Assembly (NCBI RefSeq): GCF_014839805.1
Contig: NC_051121.1
Span: 5,129,116-5,193,115, forward strand
Length of the DNA stretch: 64,000 nt
From: Manduca sexta
Lineage: Eukaryota > Arthropoda > Insecta > Lepidoptera > Sphingidae
Reading direction: 5' to 3'
A model generated the notes under the pieces. That model had not been told where the DNA came from, did no database searches, and saw only the letters and a list, made by a program, of their open reading frames with translations. Position numbers and translations under genes: made by a program. Shown here one piece after another: positions 12,127 through 23,300 of the stretch (position 1 is the first letter of the stretch; every line of letters begins with the position of its first letter).

Positions 12127-12825
12127 ACCTAACCATAAAAGTAACGCAGAATATTTAATTTAAATTACAATTTATTTCCAATAATAAACATAGTATGTTA
12201 CAAATACAACTTACAATTAATATGCTCAATAATAAAATGAATATATATCAAAAAATAAAATAAAAATAAACTATAACTATTATAATATTATAACTGTTAT
12301 CCCGCTTACCAGGATACGATCCTCAAGCGTCCCGCAAATGGGACAAATTTATTATCGCAGCGTCATAACCGCAAAATGGGCATGTATTAAATTTTCCATT
12401 CATATTAAGCGTTCCGGCCGACAACGCGTATATTCCTAGCAGTAAAATTGAAAAATCCTCTAGAGAGAACGAAAAAATATTGAATTTTATTTTCGTTTCA
12501 TCCGGGTTGCAACGTGTCCAATTTGTATAAGACTTTGTGGCAATTTTATATGTGGACTTGGATGAAGTAAAGTGTAAGGCACAACTGCAGTTAACCGTGA
12601 GTATTTAACCTCGTCATTTTAATTCCAAGATACAAGGAAACGCACTGGCGGTTTATTTCCGCGACTGATTTAAAAACTAGTGAGTGCGTGCGGAATAAAA
12701 TAGTGTATAGTTTGTAATATGCGAAATTAGGGATACGCGCTCGCAAGTAGCGGTTATCGCTCGCGGTTTTTTAGACTGTGCTCGAAGGCTGTTTTTAAAC
12801 CGTAGTGTGACCTTAGGCTAATGTA
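12127..12825. other. No repeat recognised; mixed-composition spacer
   Basis: 12290-12800 is less AT-rich than its surroundings and shares nothing recognisable within the window. It has no long open frame. It could be unique intron or regulatory sequence, but no function can be read. Confidence 0.4.
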
Positions 12826-13072
12826 TTTTTATATACGTGCGTGGCAAAATGATTCCACTGCACCTGATGGTAAGTAAAGTGGGATCCAATAGATTGTTGC
12901 CTGATGAAAAATGATTACTCCTCAGTCGACACAATTATGCCTGTTGGAGACGAATATACACAGGCTGATCTCAAAACGCGACACAATTGCGTGGGCCACT
13001 ATGGCTGGTTTTAACACATTGTGAACGATGGTCGCGATCCGAGCGCATATAAATATATCCTACCACCAGCAG
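12826..13072 (-). repeat. Family D copy
   Basis: Runs from 'gcacctgatggtaagtaaag' to 'tatcctaccaccagca' with internal 'cacaggctgatc' and 'tttaacacattgtg' blocks. Near full length. Confidence 0.78.
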
Positions 13073-13690
13073 ATAGTATTAGTTTGAATGATGTGTGTCG
13101 TAGATGTACGTAGATACACTTTAGCCCGGTGAGAAGGATAGTTAGGGTCGGTGAAATATGACTGTGAAAGACCGGTGAAATAATTATTGGTAGGAGTATT
13201 CAAACGTCAATCAATAATTTCTCAGAGTTTGAGACATATTACTTAGTACGAGATCTTAAAGTATAATTGATGCAATACAGATAATCAGAAATCAAACCAA
13301 TTCCTCCATTAATTTGATAACATCACACAAATTATAGTTACGTAGGAACCCCGAACTTCATTTGATCAATAAAGCGATAAATACAGCTTACACACACTTA
13401 AATATATTATCTGGACCGTCTATTGCGAATGAACATCAAAAACGTGTATGACGTCACATGTTACTTTCTCCGGTCGAAAAATAAGGAAAACGACGTTTTC
13501 GATCAGCCGGAAGGCGCAAATCAAACGTTACGTCCAAGGAACGTGCCGCGGAAGGAATCGGTAGGTAATAAAATGACGTAACTATGACGTGTAGGAAATA
13601 GACCTTTCCTATTATGGAACAAACGTCAGACATTGTGATTTTTCTTGGATTTAAACTGCGTAACAGAGAACAAAAAATTAAAATTTAATT
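13073..13690. other. Spacer with three CRE-like motifs
   Basis: Contains TGACGTCA at 13449-13456, TGACGTAA at 13574-13581 and TGACGTG at 13585-13591. Such octamers bind CREB/ATF-type bZIP factors in animals. With no gene nearby the functional meaning is unclear. Confidence 0.4.
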
Positions 13691-13802
13691 GTATTTACAG
13701 CTGAATGTAAGTGGAACGGGTTCCAATAGAATGTCCATAAGATGTTACCCCCTCGGCAGTCGACACAATTATGCCGGCGTGTTGGAACCGGATATACGGA
13801 AA
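13691..13802 (-). repeat. Family D fragment
   Basis: Contains 'gaatgtaagtggaacggg' and 'gtcgacacaattatgccggc' in family order. It is truncated near 'ggaaccggatatacgga'. Confidence 0.65.
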
Positions 13803-14495
13803 TAATATGATTAAGTTTTGGGACTCAATATCGACCGTCATTGTCATCAGTTTTACCTTGCAAATAAAAATAGGTATCTAGATATTTTGCTACCAATAAA
13901 ATATGGAAAACTGTTAATTTAATATATATAAAAAAAAACAAGATTGTTTCAAACCTCGTACGTGTTACACTTAGCCAAGGTAATAAGGTTCATTTTTGCG
14001 TTTCCAGATTTCCCAGTAACTTGAAGAGATCGCGTTATCGTAAAGAAACACATCTACAAAATAAATGTTTCCTTGAGCTGAATTTAAATTATTTTGTCGC
14101 TCATAGAAGAGGCTGTTCTCCGAAAATTAGGTTTATGACAAACTTTATTATCCAATATCGCGAGAGTTTGTCTCACTGTTAAATTCTTATAACGTACACG
14201 TGTTCCTGTAAGGAGAAAACGACATTCGTGGAAAAATATTGTAAGCATTTTATTATTGTTGTTATAGTTGGAACTGAGTGAATGATGGGTGTTCATATTA
14301 TAATTTAATATGTGAAGGAAAACACCGTGAAGATATCTACATATAGAATAATTCCTTATAAGGATTTCGAATTTTTGTGAAGTCTGTCTATGCGCAGGAA
14401 ACCAAAGTGGTTCATATTCCAAAACCACTCAATAGTGGAGATAGCTCGTGCAACCCAATAGGCAATATAATCAAAGGATTTATAAATGTATATAA
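13803..14495. other. No gene seen
   Basis: The 114-codon minus frame at 14084-14428 has no recognisable domain or initiation context and is treated as chance. Confidence 0.45.
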
Positions 14496-14499
14496 ATAT

Positions 14500-14717
14500 A
14501 TTGCATTGGCCTTAGTCCACCATGCTGATCTATTGCTGATTAGCAGACTTCACATACCCTTAAAATTCTTATAGAGGTATCTCAGGTATACAGGTTTCCT
14601 CACGATGTTTTACTTCACCGTTAAAACAAGCGTTAATTCACAAAGAATACTTACATAACTAGATAAGTCAAAGGTGCATGCCCTTGGGTTTTGACCTGCG
14701 GACATTCGTCTCAACAG
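14500..14717 (-). repeat. SINE B, head-truncated copy fused to family D
   Basis: Carries 'ttagtccaccatgctg', 'gtttcctcacgatgtttt' and 'gacctgcggacattcgtctc' in SINE B order. At about 14717 it passes directly into family D sequence (ttccagcaggccggtataat) with no SINE B head beyond. Confidence 0.75.
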
Positions 14718-14852
14718 GTTCCAGCAGGCCGGTATAATTGTATCGACTATCGAGGGATAATCATATCTCGTCCGTCGACTTTCTTTTGCACCCCACTCCA
14801 CTTACCATCACGTGCAGTGGGATCCATTTACAGTGCCCGAAAAAAGAAATGT
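14718..14852 (+). repeat. Family D 3' fragment
   Basis: Plus-oriented 3' half: 'caggccggtataattgt', 'ccactccacttaccatcac' and an A-rich end 'gcccgaaaaaag'. The junction with the SINE B copy suggests one element inserted into the other or a deletion joined them. Confidence 0.7.
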
Positions 14853-15280
14853 TTATAGTATTATATACACTGTTTTCTTTCCTTGCTATTTAAAGTATAC
14901 CTCAGGTTTTCCCATAAATTTATGAAATATAAAAACACTACAATATACTTCCTAATTACAGTAAATATTAAATACGCCATAAAATTGGCACTCAGCGAGA
15001 TATACGCAAAACTCAACGAAGATAAAACAAAATTTTACCTTACAACGGTTTATGCAAAAGTATTCAAAAACTCGACCACTTTGAGTGGGGAACTTTCATT
15101 TTCATTCTACGGGAATAAATTAAAATGTTCTCGTACCTTCGAAGGCTTTCCATTTGGAAGGTAGCATTCAATTCTCACTGCATTGTTCGAAATTGGACAC
15201 TACACTTTCCAGTAATATCATTGTGGAGGTGTTTGGTATTATAATAAAATTATTATTCAAATTATATTATATATATTTAG
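14853..15280. other. No gene seen
   Basis: AT-rich with chance open frames at 14883-15164 and 15154-15339. No motif recognised. Confidence 0.45.
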
Positions 15281-15476
15281 CAGTGGCGAAGGGTCCATTT
15301 CTACCGGCTTCACTTTTTGTATTAACGTCAGCGCACTAAATAAAAAAATAGTATTAGCAACAAATCAATAATTAATATTTATAACATGGTGGAATAAAAT
15401 CCAATTATAATATTTTTTATTAGTACTTGCATTTCGCGTCGGCTTACCTTTTGAAAAATTTCACCCTTCGCCACTG
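15281..15476. mobile_element. MITE family J, copy 1
   Basis: Perfect 14-bp terminal inverted repeats: 'cagtggcgaagggt' at 15281-15294 and 'acccttcgccactg' at 15463-15476. 196 bp with no coding capacity. The end sequence resembles hAT-type termini, but no 8-bp TSD is visible. Relatives lie at 29984-30133 and 34168-34324. Confidence 0.82.
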
Positions 15477-15484
15477 TTAATTAT

Positions 15485-15790
15485 TATTATGTTCGCGGTT
15501 TTGCCCGCGTGAAAAGTCTTTCACACTATAAAAATCCCTAAAACTCTGATGTATCGCAATCTGGACGACACCAGCGCCATCTATTTAAAAAAAGACAATT
15601 ATTTCCTGGGGCGGCAAATTACTGGGATAAAAGTAGCGTATGTGTTAACCTGGGATATGGTCTACACGTGTGTCAAATTGCGTCGAACTCTGTTCAGCTG
15701 TTTCTACGTTTACTTCTAACAAACATACAAACATTTCACAAACTTTTGCATTCATAATATTCATAAGAAACCTACTAGTAAGATACGTTA
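15485..15790 (-). mobile_element. Helitron-like element, 3' end decayed
   Basis: On minus it runs from 'gaatgcaaaagtttgtgaaa' through 'tagatggcgctggtgtcg' to 'cacgcgggcaaaaccgcg'. Same block order as 23998-24290. The terminal CTAG is not preserved. Confidence 0.65.
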
Positions 15791-16099
15791 TACTAAGTTA
15801 TTATACACTAGCTACATTAAAACATATACATATAGATTTTTTTAAAAGCATTAACTTCTAGGAATATTACTTCGATTTTTAAACATGTTTCTGTTATAAA
15901 AAGATATATTATGTCAGTATTATTATATGCTCTCTCTTTTGTATTAGAGGCGAATCTACCCGAGCAGAGTCGTGAAATAAATTAGCAAGTATAATAATAT
16001 AATTTATATCAGGTTTATTAGCTATCTAACCATCCTTTACGAGTCTACTAAGCTCTAACTTTAATAGACGTTCCGGTCGCTTTCTTCAATCCATGGCGA
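15791..16099. other. No gene seen
   Basis: AT-rich DNA with no recognised feature. Confidence 0.45.
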
Positions 16100-16440
16100 A
16101 AATGGGCTAATCAGAATTGTTTTTATTGACATGCTTCAAACGACTGTCTCGGTAGTTATTGTATTCGTGTACGACTGCAGTGCTGAGGTCTCGGGTCGAT
16201 TCCCGAGTCGGGCAAAGTGATATTGGATTTGCTACTCAGCATCAATCCGGGAATTTGTGCTCGATATGGCGATAGACTCGCCCCCTATCATCATTGGACG
16301 GAATACACAAGGCGGAATGTAGGTACACCAGTTGCGCCTCTGCCTACCCTCGGGGATAAAAGGCATGAGTGTGTATGCTACAAATGACTTATTTTCATTA
16401 GTCTATTCTCGGTATTGGATCGAAAATTAAATATTTAAAA
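16100..16440. repeat. Repeat X interrupted by a SINE A
   Basis: Flanks of the SINE (gctaatcagaattgttt on the left, tctattctcggtattggat on the right) match one uninterrupted stretch at about 61630-61720. This shows what the site looked like before insertion. Confidence 0.6.
16143..16383 (+). repeat. SINE A copy inserted into repeat X
   Basis: Head 'ctgtctcggtag', B-box region 'gggtcgattcccgagtcggg', body 'gtgctcgatatggcgatag' and tail 'ggggataaaaggcatgagtg'. An approximate 8-bp duplication (caaacgac and caaatgac) flanks it. The A-box region carries a short deletion. Confidence 0.82.
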
Positions 16441-16792
16441 ATCGACCGTGTATCAATCAGGCTTGCAACGAAAATTCCGGTAAACACCTTGTTTATCCAC
16501 CCCTTTATCTAATCACCATCAAGAATTTGCGAGAAAATTCAATTCTGATACCTCCCGCCAGCGCTCTAATGACTTGTCAGTTATATTCACTGTCGTCATC
16601 ACTCGGGAGGCGCGATTATCTCAAACTTTTTATCTTTAAGATTACTTTGGAAACGGGAAAATTAAAAAATGATTTGGACAAATTGTCTGACAGACACAGA
16701 TCTTTTGTTAAAGTCTGGATTAGACAGACATTTTGGGTTTGAAGTGTGAGTGTTGGAGTAATAAAAAAGATTAAATATGAGTGAGTGATCAA
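16441..16792. other. No repeat recognised
   Basis: Mixed composition. Chance frames at 16527-16742 (plus) and 16616-16822 (minus) overlap antisense. No domain seen. Confidence 0.4.
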
Positions 16793-16980
16793 CCGAATTT
16801 CGCCCACGGCAGCCATTCTCAATGGAGATCAGTCAGATACGCATAAAATATTATAGTGTCCAAGTGTGTGCGCAATACACAGACACTCTCTAGTTTTTCA
16901 CTCTCAGAGTCTGGAGTGACGGTAATCCGACATAACTAAAGAGAGATCAGGCACAAGACCAACAGCTTTACGTGCTTTCA
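16793..16980 (-). repeat. SINE C 3' fragment
   Basis: Reverse orientation. It contains 'gtgtgtgcgcaatacac' and 'agagagatcaggcacaag', matching the body of SINE C at 35785 and 53287. The tRNA-like head is missing. Confidence 0.75.
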
Positions 16981-17063
16981 TAAAATAAGATAATATATAC
17001 TTGCATGTATCGAAAGTACATCAAAATTTATCCCTTCGTTTTTTAATTAAATTAAAAGACGCA

Positions 17064-17246
17064 CAGGGGCCTTATTCTCTATCCCGCACGTTATTTTAAT
17101 AGCGCGTAACAAGCACGTAACACAACGCATCATGTTTAGGACTATAGAAATTTGGCTTACAGAATACCATTCCACACACATTTCTCGAAGATAACATGAC
17201 ACGGCCGCGTTACGCGTTTACACTATCATACAGAATAAGGGCCCTG
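17064..17246 (+). mobile_element. MITE family K, copy 2
   Basis: 183 bp, nearly identical to 4142-4324 over its whole length. Left end 'caggggccttattct' and the reverse complement of the right end 'cagggcccttattct' differ at one position. The high identity points to recent amplification of the family. Confidence 0.85.
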
Positions 17247-17754
17247 CTTAGTTAACTGACGTCATCCAAATTTAAATTACGAACTGAATAATATTGCACT
17301 CAACACCCACGTTAGATATTAGCATCTTATTAGATAATGGAACTAGGTATAATATCCTTTTAAACAACAATGTTCATGAAATAAGAAAGCAGTTATCGAC
17401 CCAGACGGACTGTTACATTTGCTAGTTAACATCAAATGGATAAAACACTGGCCTGCAAAATTTCGATGCAATACTTATCAAAGATTGCTTTTAACTACCC
17501 TATACCACATTTAAAGAGTCTCACTACAACGTTTCATACTATGACCGTGCTAGGAACGTATCAGGCAAAAATATTATGTGTGAGTATTTCTTAATATAAT
17601 ATAGTTTTTATGAAATATAGGTACCAAACCTGTCACAATTGTTATTTTTTTGTTTGTATTCGTTTCATTTTCATTCGTTCTGTCAAATAATTTATAAAAT
17701 TTTACGTATTAAAAACAGATTACACCGAAATATCGTTATAATATTTAGAAAAAC
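17247..17754. other. No gene seen
   Basis: Anonymous AT-rich DNA. Another TGACGTCA occurs just right of the MITE. Confidence 0.45.
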
Positions 17755-17827
17755 CATTTTATTAATCGATTTTTAATATAATTTCAATAGAGATAATGTC
17801 GATAATAGTTTGACATGCGGCGGCCCC
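17755..17827. repeat. MITE family S, terminal fragment
   Basis: Shares 'gataatgtcgataatagttt' with 6001-6128, then ends in 'ggcggccccta', resembling the S terminus. Confidence 0.5.
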
Positions 17828-18884
17828 TAGAAATCGAACGGGTTGACAACCCATACTGTTGTCATTAGACGCGAAATTATTTTCAAATACAATACAAGAA
17901 GCAACTCAACCCGGTTTCGCAGTACCAATAATAATTATCTATAGCCAGATGACTTTTTGTGATTTGATCAGTAACAAACTTTATAAGATCACCCGTTGGA
18001 CTAATTTGAAGATCACTTTAAAAAATCATTCAAATGGTTTCAGCACTTTGTGAATAATTTCACTATTTCTCAGACATGTATATTTATGATCTTTATCTGT
18101 GGCAGAATTTGACTTAACCCTTCCTAGGTAACCTTCAATTTAAATTAGCAAATTACCCCTTATTAAACGAACAAAACATTGCATCAACTTATAACAAACC
18201 ATGTTATTTAATCAGACAAACGGAGCAGAACTTCGCACTTGCATAGTTCGCCGTGTTGTTTTTAAAGCTTCATGTTTAATTTAATGCACTATTGTTTATG
18301 CTTTTAAAGTTTAAATTGGCTTATTACCTAAGTAAACTGTGGTATATATGTTCAGAACTGTTTGTTGGAATTTGAACCTTGCGTTTAAAATTTATAGGTC
18401 GTTTTTATGATATGAATTGGTCTGTATGCTTAAATGGGAGTGGTTAAATTCTCGCAGAATCATGGCAGTTTTGTTTATTTCGTACAGGCATCTTACTAAA
18501 TGCTATGACAAAAAACCTCTCTTAATTCCAGTCGCCATTCCTAATCTTTCAGCTTGAAAACGCTGCGTCGATATTTATTAAAACTAAAAACAGTCTCTCA
18601 GATTAAAAATATTGTCAGCCATAACTGAATACTATGGACCGAATAAAGAAACCGTGAGACAATATAAACCTATACTCTTTTAATTAAAATAAATATATAA
18701 ATAGTATGAAACCTTTATCATATAGGGGTTGGCAAAGACTATGGATTGCCGCTTTTCTTGATTCTATTACTTTTACTTCTTACACTTTCATCAATCTTCT
18801 CATACATTCCCTTGGCTTGGTTTTTGCTAAGGATGTCAGATACCTGAGATTTGATAGTTATGTGTGGTCGACCAATCTTGGCTT
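17828..18884. other. No gene seen
   Basis: A kilobase of AT-rich DNA with chance frames only (17859-18053, 18706-18933). Confidence 0.45.
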
Positions 18885-19182
18885 GTTTTTTTTTATTACT
18901 TTGAATAACGAGACGAGCTTACCGTTCGCCTGATGGTAAGCGATACGAGTGCCCATAAACAGTAGAAACACCATTCACCATTGTTTGGCATTCCACTGCG
19001 CTCGCAATCTTGAGACGTGTGATGTTAAGTCTCATTATGTCCAGTAATTACACTGGCTACAATGTCCTTCAAACCGGAACACGACAATGACTAAACACTG
19101 TTGCTTGGCGGTAGAAATAGACATTGCGGTAGTACCTACCCAGGTGGACTCTCACATATGAGAGGCTTACCACCAGTAACAT
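18885..19182 (-). repeat. Family E copy
   Basis: Plus strand reads T run, 'gacgagcttaccgttcgcctgatgg', 'ataaacagtagaaacacca' and 'tctcacatatgagagg', ending 'taccaccagta'. Near full length. The 129-codon plus frame starting inside it is spurious. Confidence 0.85.
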
Positions 19183-19664
19183 ACATCTACACTTACCTTA
19201 TATATCTTCTTCGTCAGTCTCCTATAATTTCTAAAGAAATATTTCTGATTTATCAGAATGTTCAAACATTTCCTACATTCTGTAACGTAATCGCGCTAAA
19301 TAAAATAAAAGTAAGAAATAAAATGAATCTTTCTGTTTACCAGAATTTCATTCAAATACCAAAAATCTTACTTAGATTATGCCAGAAAAACTTTCTATAT
19401 CAATTTCATTACGATAGCGCAAAAACTTGGCTTGTTGGTCATTACCGGAGTTGGCCGAAAGGTAACCTTCATTGGCCAAGCGTAATCTAGAAATTTAGCA
19501 CAAAAAATGCCACAAACTTTTCTCCTCCAAGTTCTTATAAAGATTACGTAAGCCGGGGCTCAGTTGCCATGCCCCATTTGGGCTATTTTCTCTGCATTAT
19601 TAATAATTAATTGTTTATGTATAGATATACGGACAGTGTATTATTATAAAGGTTTATTTTGACC
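19183..19664. other. No gene seen
   Basis: Anonymous DNA without a recognised repeat. Confidence 0.45.
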
Positions 19665-19972
19665 ATCTATATACATGTACTACGTACTAGACTTGGCGTT
19701 TCGAACATTCACTGTGTTCAACTCAATTGAACTGTCATCCATTCAAACTGATTTTAGTATGGTGTCAATATTGATGCTTGTGGTTGTGTTTAGAGTGGTG
19801 CTCATGATATAAGAACTCGAGTTAGTGTAAACCTGGATTTGAATAAAAAATATTAGTCAAATAAGTAACAATATTTGTTGTTCAAGCGAATAAATGGGTT
19901 ATGATGACGTCTGAGTTAAAATTTTGAAGAAATAGTCTATACGGACGTTCGTGTCTATAGAATATACGTTAA
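19665..19972 (+). repeat. Repeat family H, copy 1
   Basis: Aligns by eye with 27017-27345 (opposite strand) and 55690-55905. Shared blocks include 'gtactacgtactaga', 'cactgtgttc.a', 'tattagtcaa' and 'tctatagaatatacg'. About 310 bp, no open frame, and no clear terminal inverted repeat or A tail. Confidence 0.7.
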
Positions 19973-20039
19973 TTTTTAAACCCCTGCGAACATTGTGCCA
20001 AAAATTATCCCTAAAGCCGTATAAATAAATAGGATAGGA

Positions 20040-20125
20040 TATTTCTCTTTTACCTATACGAATATCAAAGCTGTTCTTCAATTAGAATGCCCTTAATTGA
20101 ATTCCTCCGTAGACAGAATAGGGCC
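20040..20125. repeat. L/K-type MITE terminus
   Basis: 'acctatacgaatatcaaag' and 'gtagacagaatagggcccc' match the right half of MITE L at 22161-22326. The left end is not recognised. Confidence 0.5.
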
Positions 20126-20353
20126 CCTTGCTCTTACAAATATAATTTTCATAGAATAATAATGACGATGCCTAGGAATGATTGACGAGGTCTTATCTAA
20201 CGGAACGCAACAGTTAAGCATTATGTAATTTGTATGAATGCCACGAATACATGCGCAGCTGGTCTACAATCCAAACGTAAAAGGAGAGCCCATAAGTTCT
20301 ATTTTTGTACGGTGTCAAAATATGTTTTACGAAGGCTTATTCATTCATGTTTA

Positions 20354-20577
20354 TGGGCCGCATTTTTGACAGATCGCAGCGCAGAGATTTTTGACTGTTA
20401 ACCTATTATTGACATTGTTTTCATTGAAATAATATTCAAAATCAATTAACACAACAATTTAATGCTATTTATTCTTGTGTTAATGGATTTTGATTATTAT
20501 TTCAATGAAGACAATGTAAATATTAGTTTGACAGTAAAAATTCACTTACCATATAAGCGCTGGCCCTAAGTTTTCTT
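20354..20577. mobile_element. MITE family S, foldback element
   Basis: The two halves are near reverse complements. 'ttcattgaaataatattcaa' in the left arm pairs with 'attattatttcaatgaaga' in the right arm, and 'aattaacacaa' pairs with 'ttgtgttaat'. The ends read gggcc and ggccc. 224 bp, no coding capacity. Confidence 0.75.
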
Positions 20578-21069
20578 CGACCTATAAGGATGGTTATCTA
20601 GTTTTGTCAATTTTATACCTAATTGAAATACAACCACGCGAGTTGCCAGCCGACTAAATCTCAACGTCCGTGAAAAACTCAATCCCTTTTCAATTATTCT
20701 TAGAACCTATAAATTATATAGATACTAAAATAAATCAAGGGATAGGGAACTCATTGGTAATTAATGCTGCAGTATAAGTCAGGCACTGCAGCAAGGAGCT
20801 GTAGAGGGTTCCTATTGTTGGCACAATGGGAATAATTGTATTATATTTTTATTACTAAGTAATTTAAATACTTTTTTGTGATACGCCCATTTGACAAATA
20901 GTGTTGCCAAGGTATCTAGCCCCTGTAAATAGATAAAATATTTTTATTTATTTTTTACAGAGTTTTTTGACTACCGTAACATCAACAAACAAGCGACCAA
21001 CGGAAGACCAGCGCTGGCTTAACTGCCAACATATTGCTAAGTTAGAGCCTTTTTTGTAACATAGTTTTT
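20578..21069. other. No gene seen
   Basis: No shared family recognised. Confidence 0.45.
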
Positions 21070-21135
21070 TTAACCGACTTTCAAAAAAGGAGGAAGTTCT
21101 CAATGCTACTGTATGTTTTTTGTCTATTTCGTTTG
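21070..21135. repeat. Repeat family M, 5' fragment
   Basis: 'aaccgactttcaaaaaagga' and 'ggaagttctcaa' match the start of 22975-23300. Confidence 0.6.
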
Positions 21136-21884
21136 TTTGTTTTATATGCACGTTCTTTATGATTCTATATATTTTTTTAGATATGTATAAATTTCATCTC
21201 CCTTTATTTTACATGTTATTGTCGCAATAATAAATCATTAAAAAAGGGACCAAATTAAAAAACCTGAATAAAAATTACTCACAATAAAATACATCTTGAT
21301 AACGCGTTAATATTGATAAACGACACGGATGGACTAACGAAGGGACGCCGGTTTTAGAATTTATTACAATTGCCTCATAGATTTATTACCTGCCAGACTG
21401 TTTGATATTAAATTAAAAATATAAATAATAACCGGACAATTTACAATACAATAGACACAAGTATTAACCAAATATGAACTTTAACAACAGTTTTTAATGA
21501 TAAACTCAATCGATTTTGACCTTAATGATGTCATGTAGGAAGGTTGAACCTTGAAGGACACACTGATAATTGAAGGAATAGCTCGATCAGGAAATTAAGA
21601 ACCTTGCATTGAGCCGCCATATTTTCCAGTACAATAAATTAGTTCCATACTTTACTAAATCAATTTTTGTTGGCTATAGCCTGAAATAACATTAAATATT
21701 TCATCTATCATATTATATAATGAAATAACATTAATCTATCTTACATTTACGCGATAAAACTTAACAGGTTTTTTTATGACAGCTTGCGGTAAAAAATTGA
21801 CACACAAAAAGTAGATTCCAATCTCTCGTGTTTTGGACAAAATAGTTGTGGGCTTGTAAAAACAATAAAAAAAGCCTCTCTCCG
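21136..21884. other. No gene seen
   Basis: Anonymous AT-rich DNA. Confidence 0.45.
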
Positions 21885-22145
21885 TTGCCACGGCCATTGC
21901 CAAAATCGTCTGAATCTCAATATTGTATTTGGCATTATTCCAAATTATTTAGTAGGCTCTCCGTTTCTATTCACCTTACGTATTTAACTAGGAAATGTCT
22001 TATTTTAGATATTTAATTATATGTAATCTGTGAAAACTGTTGCGGATTATGTATTTCTAATTGTATTTTTTTATATTATTATAAGAAAAATTGTACTCTG
22101 TTGTTTCCCAAATAAACTAAAATAAAATTAAAATAAAATAAAATA
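21885..22145 (+). repeat. Probable LINE 3' UTR and tail
   Basis: Ends in 'ttgtttcccaaataaact' followed by AAAATAAA-type repeats to about 22145, like insect non-LTR retrotransposon tails. No coding part remains. Confidence 0.5.
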
Positions 22146-22160
22146 TTTAGTAGTTTAGGT

Positions 22161-22326
22161 CAGGACATCTATTCCGTCTAGGTGTTTATCCATCTATTTG
22201 CTATCAAAAAGAGATGTCATTACCTTTTTTGCCTATACGGCTATTAAAACTGTCCTTTGATTAGAAACCCTAATTTTAAAAAGACTAAATAAGAAATATA
22301 CCCCCATCGACGGAATAAGGCCTCTG
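22161..22326. mobile_element. MITE family L, copy 2
   Basis: Left end 'caggacatctattccgtc' and reverse-complemented right end 'cagaggccttattccgtc' form imperfect terminal inverted repeats. 166 bp, non-coding. Confidence 0.65.
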
Positions 22327-22816
22327 ACTATACTATTGTAAAGAGCAAATAAAAACTAAAAATGTTTCGACTTTTGCGTAAATCCAAAGAAATCTGCGTT
22401 GATTCCTATTGCGAAAATACCTTTGGGTAGATATTATCCTATGTCTATTACTGCCATTAAGCAATTGTGGAATCATATTTTATCAGTGTTAAGAACAATT
22501 ACTGAACTAAAAATCTCCTTTTAGAAATCTTAACTTATTTACACAATTCTCATTTTATTTCTGTTAACAGGAATACGTTTCTTCAAAAAGTGCATACTTA
22601 TTATGCTCGTGCTTGGACATTTTTCCATTTTATTTGGCATGGTTCCAGCTTTGCAAATGGCGGGGCATGCTGCATTTCCAAACCGCTGTTTACCAAGTAA
22701 CAAGCTTGGTATGCATTGTTACTTTGTCCCAAATACAAAATTATATCCAGAAATGTTCCAATTTAATCTATAAAACATGGTTTATCTGTAAAAGTAATTT
22801 TGTTCACAAAAATACA
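22327..22816. other. No gene seen
   Basis: AT-rich. A 73-codon plus frame (22613-22834) runs into SINE B flanks and is treated as chance. Confidence 0.45.
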
Positions 22817-22825
22817 ATATACTTA

Positions 22826-22926
22826 ATTGTATAATAATATCAGTACTATATTATATACTGTCCGATTGCTGGGCACGGGCCTCCTCTACTTCTGAGAGGG
22901 ATTAGGCCTTAGTCCACCACGCTAAG
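22826..22926 (-). repeat. SINE B, 5'-truncated copy with TSD
   Basis: Only the 3' third of the SINE is present (as read on minus, from 'ggactaaggcctaatccc' to the ATT-rich tail). A 9-bp TSD 'atatactta' (22817-22825 and 22927-22935) shows it arrived already truncated. Confidence 0.88.
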
Positions 22927-22974
22927 ATATACTTAGTATGTGATGCCGCATTATATTGCTCATAAGGGTGTACA

Positions 22975-23300
22975 CAAGCGAGGTTTTATAACCGACCTCA
23001 AAAAAAGGAGAAGGTTCTTAATTCGAAGATATTTTTTTATGTTTGTTACTTCAGAACTTTTGACTGGGTAAACCGATTTTGATGATTCTTTTTTTATTTG
23101 AAAGCTGGTGCTTCCCGTGTAGTCCCATATAAATTTCATTGTTATTGGACTCTTGACTTCGGAGATACATCAGAAAACTCTTAAAATGATATCGTAATTA
23201 TGATGCCCTTAACCGATATTTACTAATATAAAAAAGCAAAAAATAATATTTTTTAACAAAAAATTATACCGCCTTCAAAACTACTAAAAACCAAAAATAA
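22975..23300 (+). repeat. Repeat family M
   Basis: Begins 'taaccgacctcaaaaaaagg' and continues through 'gtaaaccgattttgatgat' and 'cccatataaatttcattgtt'. I recognise this as a sequence type dispersed widely in Lepidoptera, but I am not sure of its class. Confidence 0.6.

Noticed and set aside
14084..14428. 114-codon minus frame as a gene
   Set aside because: No recognisable domain, no splice or start context, and it overlaps the edge of a SINE B region. Composition matches background.
19101..19490. 129-codon plus open frame, the longest in the window
   Set aside because: Its start lies inside a family E element and its tail is low-information AT-rich sequence. The same frame piece recurs antisense at 59925-60149 because that is another family E copy.
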